Source: Albugo candida
Lineage: Eukaryota > Oomycota > Peronosporomycetes > Albuginales > Albuginaceae
Length of the DNA stretch: 64,000 nt
Reading direction: 5' to 3'
Assembly: GCA_905220665.1 (NCBI GenBank)
Contig: CAJNAR010000162.1
Coordinates: 352,635-416,634, forward strand
Shown here piece after piece: positions 22,528-33,850 of this stretch (its first letter is position 1; each line of letters opens with the position of its first letter). The position numbers and the translations under genes were made by a program. The notes below the pieces were generated by a model. It ran no database searches. It had not been told where the DNA came from and saw nothing but the letters and a program-made list of their open reading frames with translations.

Positions 22528-25500
22528 CTAGTCCAAAGCAGGTCCGAGACGATCCAAAACAGAACGTTTCTTTGCCTGAATACGATCTCCACGAGATTTC
22601 AAAGTCCGAGACTCTTCTCGTCGTCGACTTGGGGTTTTCTTCCGATCTTTCTCATCTTCATATTCGATATGTCGCTTTCCGCTGTTATTGGGACGAGTAG
22701 AAGGTTGATTTCGTACGCGACGTGAGCCTTCGTCACGCTCCCACTGAGGCTTGCGTTTGGATGTAGATCCTGTAGAGGATGTTTTTTTCCCTTGTGTGTC
22801 GTCCGCCTTTTCTTGCCCTCGACGACGCTTCCCTTTGCCTTGTTCTATGCCTTCCGCCACATCACGCCCATGTTTTGTTTCTTTTCGTTTACGTTTGTCT
22901 CCATCTCGAATTCGACTTTGAGATTTGACGGGAGAATGCTCCTTTTCGTCACGATGTCTCTCACGAGTTTTTCCCCGTTCTTGTTCTCGCTCTCGTTCTC
23001 GTTGACGGTCTCGGCTGCTTTCTCTTCCTCGATGCTCACGACCATGAGACGTGGAATGAGTGCTACTTTTCACGCTCTTTTTCTCACTGTGTTCCACTCT
23101 GCTTTCGCCTCGTATGGTCCGACGAGATCTTGAAGGGGAGCTTCTACGGGAGCTTGTAGAATGATGCCTCTTGTGTCCACTTGATTGAGAAAAATGTCTC
23201 GACGTACTCGAGCGATGTGAACGATTGCTCGATATTCGTTTCACGGGGCTGCGCTTCTCTCGAGATCTGCTCTTACGCGTTCGACCGGATGCACCTTGTG
23301 ATGCTTTATCCTGCTCTTTCACGTGCACTTCGTCAACGTCATCAATCATTTCATCGTTCAGAAAGTCTAGATCAATTGCTGGAGCTCCAATCTGATCAAT
23401 TTTGATATCCTTTGAACTCTCTTCGACTTGTTTACTGCTTTTCGTTTCGTCTCTTTCTTTCTCTTTCTTCCCCAAACTAACCGATCGCTCTTTGGAGCGA
23501 CTTTTTCTCTCTTTCCCACTTCGTTTATCGACTGAACCATTACGACTTGCAGATCGACGCGTACAAGGTGAATGGTGTTTTGAATCATCACCGGAGCGTA
23601 TTCTGCTACGGGAATAGTTTCGACTTCGACTTCGACTTGGGCTATCGCGACTATACTTTGATTTTCGAGATCCATCTCCACGGCCCTGGTTACGATTTTG
23701 GCTTCTTCCTCGTCGAAATGTACGATTTGATCGATTCATTTTCCCACGAGTTCTCGACCGACCGCGTTCTCTGCCATTTTCGTTCACATTCGGACTATAA
23801 TGCGAATTATTTCCAGCAAAATGATCTTTTGAATGAGATCGTCCGTTTGATTCGCTTTTATTTCCGTTCTGTGAGCCGGTCTGATCCCTCCCTTGGAACT
23901 GGGAATCACCACGCCCCGCACCATTTCCGTATGGAGGTTTAGTACCATCAAACCAAGGAGGTGGTGGACCAAAGTAATCAGGAGGACCAACATGGGGTGC
24001 GAAACAATCTGGTGCTCCATAAAAGCCTCCATGAAGTGGAGGATAGCCACGTCCTCGTCCACCTTTCATCGCTCGTGGATCCATTGGGCCACCAGGAAAG
24101 GGACCGTCATACCAAGGCATACCAGGATTGTCAAACCAAGGTCCTGGTGGTCGAGGACCATCAAACCATGTTTCTGGACGCATGTAGCCCATCCCGTTCT
24201 GAGAAAGTGGATTCATTCCAGGTCCATTCCATGGAATCTGATTCCCCATTGGTGGAACCTGATTCCCAGCAGGAGGTAGCGGTGCTTGCTGCTGCTGTGC
24301 TGTAAGAGTACCTTGTTCATTTCCAGTACCTAAATTGTTCCCAGGAAACTCTTGAGTCGGAGTGGTGCCTGGAGGCCCGTCCCCTGATGATTTTGTTGCG
24401 ACGATCCCATTCAGCGACATATCCGGACCTGCGATGTTTGGATGAATGATAGACGATGGGACCGATTCTGCGCCCGGTCCAGGAGCGAGAGCAGGAGACA
24501 TGAGTGTGTTTGCATTAAAAACGCTCGTTTTTGCTACGGAAGGCTGTAAATTCTTTCCATTATCTTCCTTCTCATCTATGTTTCCGAAAATGTCTCCACC
24601 AAACTCATCGTCTTCTTCAAGCTCATCCTTTCTCCCAGCTTTTTTTATATCCAACACCGCGTCGGCACTCTCTCCTGTTCTTCCTGTAGAGGAAGCTGAG
24701 GCCAAGGTTGCTGCTTTCTGTTTTGCCAAGGCTTTTTGCTCTGCTTCTTTCACCAGTTGCTCCCGCTCCTGTTGCTCTGTTCGAGCGCGGCGTAGAAACT
24801 CGTCAACAGATGCTCTCAAGACTTTGTTTGGCAGTAGCTGGACGCAAATGTACAAAAAAGACCGCTGTAAGTCGATGATACGATATATTCTCAGCCAAAT
24901 ACCTTTTCTGGCGACATATTTGGCGAATTGCACAAAACACAGACCAAATTCCGATCGATCAGAGCTGCTCGAAGACATTCGTCGCATGCGGACTACACAG
25001 TTAAATCACATTGAGAATCAAGCAAACCAAATATCTCTCATTTTCATACCTCGGAGCAGCACGGAATCAATACGGCATCGTTCATTAATCTCTTGCAAAT
25101 AGGACACGCCAAATGATCAGGAGGACTTAAAATCAATTGATCAAGTGTAGCAGATCCACCAGATTTCGCCATTAATTTAGAAAAGTTTTTATTCTGCGGC
25201 TCTATTACGGCTAAACCACCCCATGGTGCATTGACTACAGTCTTACCAGCTCCTACTGGGATGTCACTTGGATCGTTCACCGCCTTCATGAATGATTTTG
25301 GTATGCCAGTTTTTTTCTTGACCCGATGTTGATCAAACTCAGGATCTCCGTTTGTTGGACAATTTTGTATGTAATGACCAGGAACTCCACATCGATAACA
25401 GACATAATTGGTTGGTGGTTTTCCCATAATGCCTGCATTTTGACCACTCGCAGGATTTCCCTGAAATCCTAAACGTCCACGAGCATTGACACCTGCAGGT

Positions 25501-26248
25501 CCAACAGCAACGGAGTTGGATGTCGTTTCGGACCCTCCTGGTACATTCCCACGCGAGTAAGATCCTCTTACTCCTCCGAGAGGGGCAGCATTCATTCCTC
25601 CAGCGACCGGACCGTTGTAGTAATTCGAAACTCTATCCACATTGCTACCTCGAGAAGCTGTCCATATTTTATTTCCCGGCCGGCTTCCACTTCGAATATC
25701 TTCCGCCTGTTCATGTATGTTTTCAAGTGCTGCTAATTCATCCTCCATAGTTTGTGCACCCGTCCCGTCCACAACACTTGCTTCAGTACAATTCACATCC
25801 GACATCTTCCCATCCAAGCTACCAAAGAAACATTATAAAATAAGAACAAATTATCTTGCAGCAGATGACGGCACCTCGATGGATCATTGGTCTCCACTCC
25901 AGGTCCATTACCTAATGTCGGGTTCCCTGTGTTTGGCACATTAGTTAGGGATTGAGTCGCTTTGGCTGCTGCCGCTTCTGCTTTCATGCGAGCTAAAAGG
26001 CCACTTCCGGGATGCATACTCGGAATCCGTTTCACCGTAACACTCGTATTCCGAGCCAATTGGAGATTCTCGTCTTCATATACCTTTCCATTTTGTGCAT
26101 CCGTAATCACTAAATCAAAATCGAGCCCTTTGTTGAGTTTCTTCTTCTCGACAATGGCTTTTTTCAAATCGATGACGCGAATGACTGTGCCCGGGAAATT
26201 AACAGTGTCGAAATCTTTGGCTGATTTGAATTTGAAATGAATTGACAT
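22528..26248 (-). CDS. RBBP6: RBBP6/Mpe1-like protein: DWNN, zinc knuckle, RING/U-box, RS-rich tail, about 1180 aa
   Basis: Nuclear RING protein of the RBBP6/Mpe1 family, which links cleavage/polyadenylation of pre-mRNA with E3 ligase activity. Exons on the minus strand: 26248-25875, 25818-25050, 24992-24903, 24837-22528; introns 56, 57 and 65 nt. The ubiquitin-like DWNN domain opens the protein (MSIHFKFKSAKDFDTV, GTVIRVIDLKKAI). A CCHC zinc knuckle (YVCYRCGVPGHYIQNCP) follows, then a RING/U-box split by two introns: CPICKRLMNDAVLIPCC joins CDECLRAAL, CVLCNSP and LLPNKVLRASV. That linear order is diagnostic. The last 770 codons are Pro/Gly-rich, then Arg/Ser- and Glu/Lys-rich, as in metazoan RBBP6. 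The start is the ATG giving MSIHF. Its promoter region is shared with the divergent polo-like kinase. Confidence 0.92.
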
Positions 26249-26595
26249 TGTGCTCACAGAAAGCGAAAGAATTTGCAATTTGCCTTTTTACTAAAAGGAA
26301 AACAAAATAAACGAAGAAATATCGTTGCGTGTTATCGCAAAGCTTATAGGATTATGTTTCCGTTGTTGCGTGTAATTCGTTTATTTACAGCGAAATTTCC
26401 TTGCCGCTTTCTTAAATTAGATCACTCGCGCACGAAATGTTCACAGCCAACTTCTTTCTCCTTGTTTCAATTGGATATAAAGGATGTACTGAGGACAGAC
26501 TATAACTGCTATGTGTTTCTGTTGCATATCTTTTGTGACAGTTAAGTGCATTCAAATTCGCGATTCAAATCCTTGGAAAATACCGCCAAGATTTA
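26249..26595. promoter_or_regulatory. Bidirectional promoter region, RBBP6-like / polo-like kinase
   Basis: 347 bp between divergent start codons. It is A/T-rich with homopolymer runs. I see no gene and no specific factor site I would defend. Confidence 0.4.
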
Positions 26596-29208
26596 ATGGT
26601 CAGTTCGGATGAGATTCCATTGCCTGTGGGGCGCTCAGTGGCGCAGATGAAGAAAGTAAGGGATAAAGTAAGTGTATACAAATGCTCAGGGAGCACAAGA
26701 AGGTCGAGCATTGAGATGAACAAAGAGAATCCTCACGTGGAGATCGAGGTCGTGAGGACATCAGAGCCAAATTTCCAGGCAAAAAATGAGATAGAAGAGG
26801 AAGTCAAGCATCACAAACCGAAAAGAACGTTAGCAGAAAGTGAACGCAATGTACAGACACGCGTGGAGAAGAAATCCAATGGCGCAAGCAGTAGAGTTCC
26901 TGAGCGTATCGTTGAGCACATATCATGCCACGGTGGCACAGACACGGAGCGAATCTATATCCGTGGAAGATTTTTGGGCAAGGTTTGTACTTTAACGAGC
27001 TGTTAGGATCAGCTGAATACAAATAATGCTTTTATTTCGTGAAGGGTGGATTTGCTCGCTGTTACGAGCTCAAGTGTCAGGACACGAATGCAATTCATGC
27101 AGGAAAAGTTGTGAACAAAACAACACTATTAAAAGCTAAAGCAAAGCAAAAGGTGTTTCTAATTTGAAATGTATACCAATCAACTGCAACTCACATTCAT
27201 TTTTGCATGGTAGTTTGCATCGGAGATCAAAATTCATCGATCTCTAAAGCACAATCACATCGTTCAGTTCAAACACTACTTCGAAGACGACCAGAACGCC
27301 TACATCCTCTTAGAATTATGTCGGAATCAGTCGCTATCTGAGCTATTGCGTCGTCGGAAAAGGATTTCCGAACCCGAAGTCCGCTATTATGTTCGTCAAC
27401 TGGTGCAAGGACTGGAGTATCTCCACACAAAGCTGATCATACATCGAGATTTGAAGCTCGGAAATTTGTTTATTACTGAAAATATGCAATTGAAAATTGG
27501 TGATTTTGGGCTTGCGACTCGACTAGATGACGTAGAAGATAGGAAACGCACAATGTGTGGCACACCTAACTATATCGCACCAGAGATATTGAATGGACAA
27601 CGTGGAGATGGACATAGTTTTGAAGTGGATATATGGTCAATGGGTGTGGTGATTTACACACTCCTTATCGGGAAACCACCATTCGAAACCTCAGATGTGA
27701 AGGATACGTATTGCCGAATTCGGTCGAATCAGTACACTTTTCCCTCAGATGTGCCGATATCGTGTGAAGCCAAATCGCTAATTACTTCAATTTTAAAAAC
27801 AGACCCACAAACTCGACCACCTCTTGAAGAGATTATGGCGCATCCATTCTTCCACCATGATCTGATCCCAGATTCGCTTCCAAGAACAGCTTTGCTCATT
27901 ACTCCGACAAAATGTAAACTCTCCAATACAGTCAGTAAACCGTGCGACGACGCAAGTTCTCGACAATCAAATACAATCTCGTCCTCAGGATCTTCGACAC
28001 GTTCGAGTGGTAAACCAAAGTCAATACCACAGCGACCGAGTGAAAGGCGATCCCAGCTCAAACCTCCTCGATATGCGTTACGTAATCGAGATGTCAATTC
28101 AAAAGCTGAGAATGAAATGAATAAAGGGAATTCTCAGTGCGATGTTGCAGGAACAGAACGACACGATAGCAGTAGCTCCCCGAAACCTCCACCATCTCCG
28201 TCCAAGGATATTTGTATGAACAATGATCGCAAGGAACTACAGAGTCAACCTGAGAAAGAACCTCCCGTTAAATGCAATCGACATGAGAGCGATGATGAAA
28301 TGACCGAATTAGCAGAGGATGGACAATATTCTGAGGATGTTTACACCGAATCGACTCCGGCTACTGTCCTTCAGCGAGCATTTGAGACATTAGAAAGACT
28401 TTTCAATATGTATCAAAGGCTCGAAGAAGTAGCAAAGAGCGACGCCTTGGACACAAGCGCTATTCTAATGGAGGCTCAAATGCTTAGAGAGCTAGAGTTG
28501 AAGAAACTTTCTCGGTCCGATAAGAAGCTTGCGATGGCACCACTTTGGATCACTCAATGGGTTGACTACACAACAAAGTATGGCTTGGGCTACATTTTGT
28601 CAAATGGTTCTGCTGGCGTTTACTTCAACGACTCGACAAGAATAATTACATCAACAGATGCTCGCTTTTTTGACTATTTTGAACGCAACAACTCGAAGGA
28701 GTCCGAGGCCACAAGGATCCGATGTCTTTTATCGGAATATGATGCAGCTCTGGCAAAAAAAGCTATGTTACTAACTCATTTCCAAGGCTACTTGTTGGAT
28801 TGCCGTGCCGACGATTCCGAAGTTATCCAATTGGAAAGCGAATTAGTGCGGCATCAAGTGTCCCTTTTTCCGTCCAAAAGAATTTGTGGGGCATCAGCGA
28901 GCTCGACCAATCATTCAAAAACGCCATCCCCAAGAGAGCCATATTTACCAATCATTCAGAAATGGTTTAAAGCAAAACATGCCATTCTATTTGTTTTGTC
29001 AAATCACACTTTTCAAGTCAACTTTTATGAGTGCTCGAAATTGATATTCTCACAAAATGGTCGCATCGTCTCTTATTTGGACAAAAAAGGTCGACTAGAA
29101 AACTATGAGCTTGCAAGCGTCTTGACTCTGGCAGAAGAACGACCTGACCTGATCAAGCGATTGCGTTACGTAAAAGATATGATGGAGCAACTCGTAGCGC
29201 CCAAATGA
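26596..29208 (+). CDS. PLK1: Polo-like kinase (PLK1 type), 3 exons, about 829 aa
   Basis: Ser/Thr kinase controlling mitotic entry, centrosome/basal-body and cytokinesis functions. Exons 26596-26982, 27045-27152 and 27214-29208; introns 62 and 61 nt, phase 0. The kinase domain starts near residue 120 (IYIRGRFLGKGGFARCYEL, across intron 1). It has the catalytic Lys in HAGKVV, HRDLKLGNLF, KIGDFGLATRL and the T-loop RKRTMCGTPNYIAPE with the PLK-type Thr. A Ser/Pro-rich linker follows to about residue 560. Polo box 1 (near 605, WITQWVDYTTKYGLGYIL) keeps the selectivity Trp. Polo box 2 (near 745, IQKWFKAKHAILFVLSNH) keeps the later Lys of the pincer (CSKLIF) but has Cys where PLK1 has His. The N-terminal extension of about 120 residues is basic and contains KENPH, a KEN-like degron motif. 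Confidence 0.93.
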
Positions 29209-29250
29209 AGAAAGCAATGCCACAAACATCTGTATTCAAGCAGTCTCGTG

Positions 29251-29902
29251 TCATTTGACTAAAGCCCACAAAATCGCAAACAGTGCGAAAATCGAGAATG
29301 GCAGCCACGTTCTCAGCATCGCCATTCTGTCTACAAAGGATCCATTTGTCAATACAAAAACACACAGTCTCACCATGTTCCAGCTCTTTGGATCGGAGTC
29401 ATCCAAGTGATTCAAACAAGCAGCGACGTGAGAATGGCAATTGTCGCAGCTGACAATGATTCCCTTTATCATGAAACTGTGATATATAATAAAATGCTAT
29501 CGACCTACCAGATTTGATGCGGTCGTTCCGAATAAAATGCGTTTCCGTATGCGATGGCTTCATCCCATTCTCTTGCTTGATGAATAGTGTGTATAGGAAA
29601 TTGGACAAAGCGTGTGGGATTACCGAATGCAAAGAATTCCGTCCCTATGTGATAGGAGCCAGCGAAATCAAATATGATACTAAAATAGAGTTCCGCATAT
29701 CAGTTTGGTCGAAGAAGAATGAATGCGACTGCTTTAACCCTTTAGAGTCTGCGATGCCGAGATGACCGATAAAGGGGATAAACAGACTGATTACTGGTAA
29801 AGGACACCATACAATGCAAAACGGGTAGCGATTATGTTCTGGATCAACTGGAGCTGATTGGAAATCGCCCGATAGAACAGCTTGCTTTTCGGGAGATGTC
29901 AT
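29251..29902 (-). CDS. TMEM222/RTE1-family membrane protein, 3 exons, 186 aa
   Basis: Small multi-pass membrane protein of the TMEM222 / REVERSION-TO-ETHYLENE-SENSITIVITY1 family, an ER/Golgi family of unclear biochemistry. Exons on the minus strand: 29902-29739, 29679-29509, 29476-29251; introns 59 and 32 nt. Joined, they read through the family signatures: DPEHNRYPFCIVWCPLPVIS, FIGHLGIADSKGIIFDFAGS (across intron 1), FFAFGNPTRFV, WDEAIAYGNAFY, the conserved CDNCHSHVA, and SWNMVRLC followed by MLRTWLPF and a terminal hydrophobic helix. The 32-nt second intron is exceptionally short, but its removal is needed for frame. Convergent with the polo-like kinase, 42 bp away. Confidence 0.88.
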
Positions 29903-29971
29903 GCGATGGCAATATTACTCTTATGACCATTTCTCAGGTAAGATATAACGAATGTAGACATGCCGCAAAAT

Positions 29972-30391
29972 TCAATTAGAAAGAGGTTGTTTTCGAAGAA
30001 AGCTCTGATAGTGCATCGATACCACAATAGATAGAACAACTATTAGAGCCACAACAAATCCTAGCAATTGTATCCATACAATCTATGCGAAATATAGAAT
30101 CTATGACGTTGCACAAAGGCGCACGTACTACAAGCAAGCGCTTACCTGATTGGTCCTACTCGTTGTATCAATTTTTCCACGCCGTTTCAGTCGCTCTGAT
30201 AATTTCCCATAGCGTTCACCTGCATATATTGCTGGCCCTAAGCTTACATCAATATGCTTCTTCTGTTCATCGCTTTTATTTCCAGCGCGTCGCTGACGTA
30301 GATCCATTGACTGAGACTGGATTACCGTTCGTCTATTTAATAAGAGACCCTTGTTCAAGAGCTGTTTGTTCATTTCACCAGTTTCTCTCAT
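29972..30391 (-). CDS. Small basic protein with C-terminal membrane anchor, 2 exons, about 118 aa
   Basis: Unrecognised, but well supported as a gene. Exon 1 runs 30391-30146 and exon 2 runs 30082-29972, with a 63-nt GT-AG intron. The N-terminal 80 residues are basic and helical (SLGPAIYAGERYGKLSERLK, then RRGKIDTTSRTNQ). The second exon encodes a single long hydrophobic helix (WIQLLGFVVALIVVLSIVVS) and a short tail, so it resembles a tail-anchored protein. No SNARE heptads are obvious. The start may be the ATG at 30391 or the one at 30373; an upstream ATG at 30460 would overlap the LCB1 coding exon and is less likely. It is divergent from LCB1 with only 12 bp (or 30 bp) between start codons, so the two genes must share a promoter or overlap in their 5' regions. 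Confidence 0.6.
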
Positions 30392-30403
30392 ACGGCGCCA
30401 AGA

Positions 30404-32098
30404 ATGAGCGAATGGTGGGCTATAATTGGAAAACCGTTTGCCGAGGTGAGAGAGCAACATCGAAAGCGCAACATACCGTTAGATAATGATATCATTGCGT
30501 CAATGTACAGGCAGTTGTATCACTTGATTTACAGCGGATACAAGCGGCATTTTTGAATCTTCCACATTCTTATTACGAGTAAGCATGATCATTACTCGCT
30601 GCAATTTATTATAATCGAATGCGTTTCAAACTATTGCCGCAGCTACATCCACGGGATTTATCGGCGAAGTCCGGAACATGTGATTATTGAGACCTTTCTG
30701 ATTGGTTTCGTGATATACATCACATTCTGCAAGAAAGATCGACCAAAGCAAGAACGAGTCCAGCTTACAGAAAAAGAGATACAAGAACTGTGTGATGAAT
30801 GGACTCCAGATCCTATCGTGCCAACTCAACAGTTGAATTCAGCGGGTCAAGTGGACATTAGTAAGCAATTTGGAATTGTGGAAGAAATTCCCACAACACA
30901 CATGAAGCTGGCAGACAAAAAAGAGAGGCTCTTGAACTTGGGAACCTTTGACTTTTTAGGTTTAGGATTTCGGCCTGAATTGAAGGAAGTGGCTATTAAC
31001 ACACTGACCAAGTATGGATGCGGCTCATGCGGTCCACGGGGGTTTTACGGCACAATTGATGTGCACGAGACATTAGAAAAAGATATTGCCGAATTTATGG
31101 GCACACCAAATTCGATCATATTATCTGACTCGGAAGCTACATTTACTTCTGTACTCCCTGCTTTTGCCAAACGTGGAGATCTTGTGGTTATTGACGATGG
31201 CTGTCAAGATGCCATATTCACGGGAGTGTGTTTAGCACGATGTACAATCATTTACTACAAACACAATGATATGAAGGATCTGGAGAGAATTCTTGCATCC
31301 ATCCGTCACGATGATAAAAAAGCAGGGAGAAAATCCGACTGTCAGCGCCGTTACGTTGTCACCGAAGCCTTATTCCGCAATTATGGTGATATCATTGATC
31401 TACCGAGAATTTGTGCAATCTGTGACAAATACTTTTTCCGACTTTTCCTCGATGAAAGCTTTTCGTTTGGGGTACTTGGTGCTACTGGACGTGGATTAAC
31501 GGAGCACTCAAATATGCCAGTATCTTCCGTTGAGATTATCTGTGCATCCTTATCTGGAGCGGCAGCCTCGGTCGGCGGATTCAGCACGGGATCGTGGGAA
31601 GTTGTGGATTATCAACGTTTGAACAATGCTGGATACGTTTTCTCAGCCTCAGCTCCTCCTTTCACGGCAGCCTGTTGTTCCGAAGCAATCCGGATAATGA
31701 GACAAGAGCCTGATCTGGTAGAGAAGCTACGTGCGAACTCCTTGTTTGTGCACGAAAAATTGCAGCATTTATGCAAGCACTTCTCGTCGTCCAGTTCTCC
31801 ATTCTCACCCATTATGCATTTCCGCGTCAAATCTTCATTACTTGGCGACTTGGAAAATATCGAAAAGCGCAGCATTTGTCGAAGAATATGTGATCAAGTT
31901 ATGAAGAAATGCTTAGAACGTGGAATCGCGATCTGCTCGCCTCGATACAAAAGCGGCCAACTGCACGAACCAATTCCGAGCGTCCGGATCACTGTCACCG
32001 CGGCACACACTCGACAGCAATTGGACGGTGCTTGTAAAATCATTGCGGAAGAATGTAATGAAGCAGCCTCTGTTGCATTAAGCAGCGTAGTGCTATAA
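30404..32098 (+). CDS. LCB1: Serine palmitoyltransferase subunit 1 (LCB1), 3 exons, 521 aa
   Basis: Non-catalytic subunit of serine palmitoyltransferase, the first step of sphingolipid synthesis (serine + palmitoyl-CoA to 3-ketosphinganine), in the ER. Exons 30404-30445, 30511-30578 and 30643-32098; introns 65 and 64 nt. The first two exons give a short N-terminus leading into YRRSPEHVIIETFLIGFVIY, the transmembrane segment. The alpha-oxoamine synthase fold follows with NLGTFDFLGL and GSCGPRGFYGTIDVH; the Cys of GSCGPRG corresponds to human SPTLC1 Cys133. LDESFSFGVLGATGRG and CASLSGAAASVGGFSTGS come next. As expected for LCB1 and unlike LCB2, there is no PLP-binding Lys in that last segment. 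The large third exon alone has a Met at 30680, but that would delete most of the membrane anchor, so the upstream exons are preferred. Confidence 0.92.
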
Positions 32099-32273
32099 TA
32101 AAAACAGGATATTCGCCATATGAGACAATTTGTGTGGTGACTTTATCCTAGGAAGTAGGACAGAGTGTATGTGGGTATATTAGGCTTTCACGGTTGGTGT
32201 CGCGAAAATGTGTGGGAACATGTCACAACAATCGATTCTTCAACTCGCCCCTTTCCTTTTAAGATAGTTGCCA

Positions 32274-33029
32274 ATGTTTATCGTGAGTTGTGTATATGGC
32301 ACCTTTCGAAACGCTGTTGTTTATGTGCTCAGTGCGATCCTCAGCGTGACAAATTCTGACAAAACGCTGTGTGAGGGATCGAAACCTGAGCTATCGTCCC
32401 TCTCAAATGCCATATCCGCAAATGGTTCTGTGAAATTGCCTGCATTGACTGAGAGGGACACTAACGATGTAGAAATTGTCGAAGCTTTTGGATCAAACGT
32501 AGAGCTACCGCTAGAGAATGCAGAGAAGCCGTCGAGCGGGACGAATCGGGCAACCTCGGCAACTCAAAGGACTGTTTTTTTAAAAAACCAAGTGGTCCCG
32601 CACGAATTCGCGCAAGAGAATGTGATTGACGATACATCTGAGACACTGGATAGTGCAGATGAAGAGATGGAGAACGCGCAGGAATTTTCTCTTGATGGAC
32701 ATCGGAATGTTACAGCTCTCGAGGGCGAGGCTGGGAAGCAAATTTGTGCTGCATCAGAGCCAATACAACTTGTCGACATGACCCAAGCAGAAGGAGATCA
32801 ATTGCATTCCAAGGTGACCAGCTCGTCGTCTATCCAATCGATGATTAGTGATGATAAAGAAGGCTCTTACACTCCTGGAGAAAGCGAAAGTGAGTACACC
32901 AATGACGAGGATTCTATGAGAGATGATATCACAGAGGATGATCCTTTGGGAGACATGCCTGATGAAGAGATCCGGAAATCGTTCGCGTTCATTCAGACAC
33001 CCGGGATGACAGTTTACTTTGATTCTTAG
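32274..33029 (+). CDS. Acidic, Ser/Glu/Asp-rich protein with possible signal peptide, about 251 aa
   Basis: Unrecognised. The ATG at 32274 gives an N-terminus of mixed hydrophobic character (VVYVLSAILSVTN near residues 15-28) that could be a signal peptide. The remainder is low-complexity, strongly acidic and probably disordered (SDDKEGSYTPGESESEYTND, DDITEDDPLGDMPDEEIRK). No RXLR, CHxC or Crinkler motif is seen. It follows LCB1 in the same direction, 175 bp from its stop. A secreted role is possible but unproven. Confidence 0.5.
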   Translation: MFIVSCVYGTFRNAVVYVLSAILSVTNSDKTLCEGSKPELSSLSNAISANGSVKLPALTERDTNDVEIVEAFGSNVELPLENAEKPSSGTNRATSATQRTVFLKNQVVPHEFAQENVIDDTSETLDSADEEMENAQEFSLDGHRNVTALEGEAGKQICAASEPIQLVDMTQAEGDQLHSKVTSSSSIQSMISDDKEGSYTPGESESEYTNDEDSMRDDITEDDPLGDMPDEEIRKSFAFIQTPGMTVYFDS

Positions 33030-33850
33030 GAAGGTCGGAATGTCCAGTAGTAATATCATCCTAATACATATATTGTTTACGTTACACTGATCGCATTATG
33101 CGATGAAAATCTTAGCATGTATAAAAAGCGTGCGATATCTCACTTGGCTAATCAATCGTCCAATGTCGACTGCACTCTCATCAAACCTCATTGAATGAGT
33201 GGAATGTCAGGGTATCAGCAAATAACATTTCAATCTTAATGTTTGTCTCATGGAACATCACTTTTCAGCGACTTCTCAGAAACGAGGAATTCACTTTCGA
33301 AATTCGATAATTTCGATCGCAATATACATCATGTACCCGTATGCAGAGCGCAAATAGAAGACTGAGCTCAAGATTACTGGCGTTGATTTGAATGGACAGG
33401 GAGACATTACACTATACATAACTATACATGTATAGTTGCGCCGCTGTAGAATGATAAGAAACTACACACGCTGACAGCCATTTCTACACGTGCGCAAAAC
33501 TCTGTATGCATCTAATAAAAGAGCATTTCATGTGATGAGACACTTATGCTTTACCAGGAAATAATAGTAAAAATGAGATTGAGCTTGCGTTCATGCGGAA
33601 TGCTATTGCTTCCTCCCTTATGCGCAACTGCGAATCAATAAATACCAGCCAAGTAAAAGACTTTTGTCGAGTGTGATTACGAGCGAAAGAAGCCTCGCCC
33701 ACATGCAGCTATTCGATGCGACGGATAATGGCTCATCAGAAAAGTATCCGAGTTTGTAAACCTAGTAAATTTAATACAAGCAAATTGCAGAATGTTCGGC
33801 ACCACCTGCTATATACATACGATCGGCATTTAAGCCAAATACCTACTTCT
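33030..33850. other. Intergenic region with an 18-bp palindrome
   Basis: An 821-bp convergent gap between the acidic-protein gene and the KIX gene. I see no coding potential. It contains the perfect palindrome listed separately. Confidence 0.4.
33420..33437. repeat. Perfect 18-bp palindrome
   Basis: AACTATACATGTATAGTT reads the same on both strands and is preceded by a partial copy (ACTATACATA). It is A/T-rich and may be a hairpin, a transposon footprint or chance. Confidence 0.6.

Noticed and set aside
30392..30460. Alternative upstream ATG (30460) for the minus-strand membrane-anchor gene
   Set aside because: Would overlap LCB1 exon 1, which is well supported by frame and splice sites; the ATG at 30391 is preferred.
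30680..30682. Met at 30680 as LCB1 start
   Set aside because: Would remove most of the membrane segment; upstream exons restore a sensible N-terminus with consensus introns.
32274..33029. RXLR or Crinkler effector
   Set aside because: No RXLR, dEER, LFLAK or CHxC motif; only a possible signal peptide and acidic low-complexity sequence.
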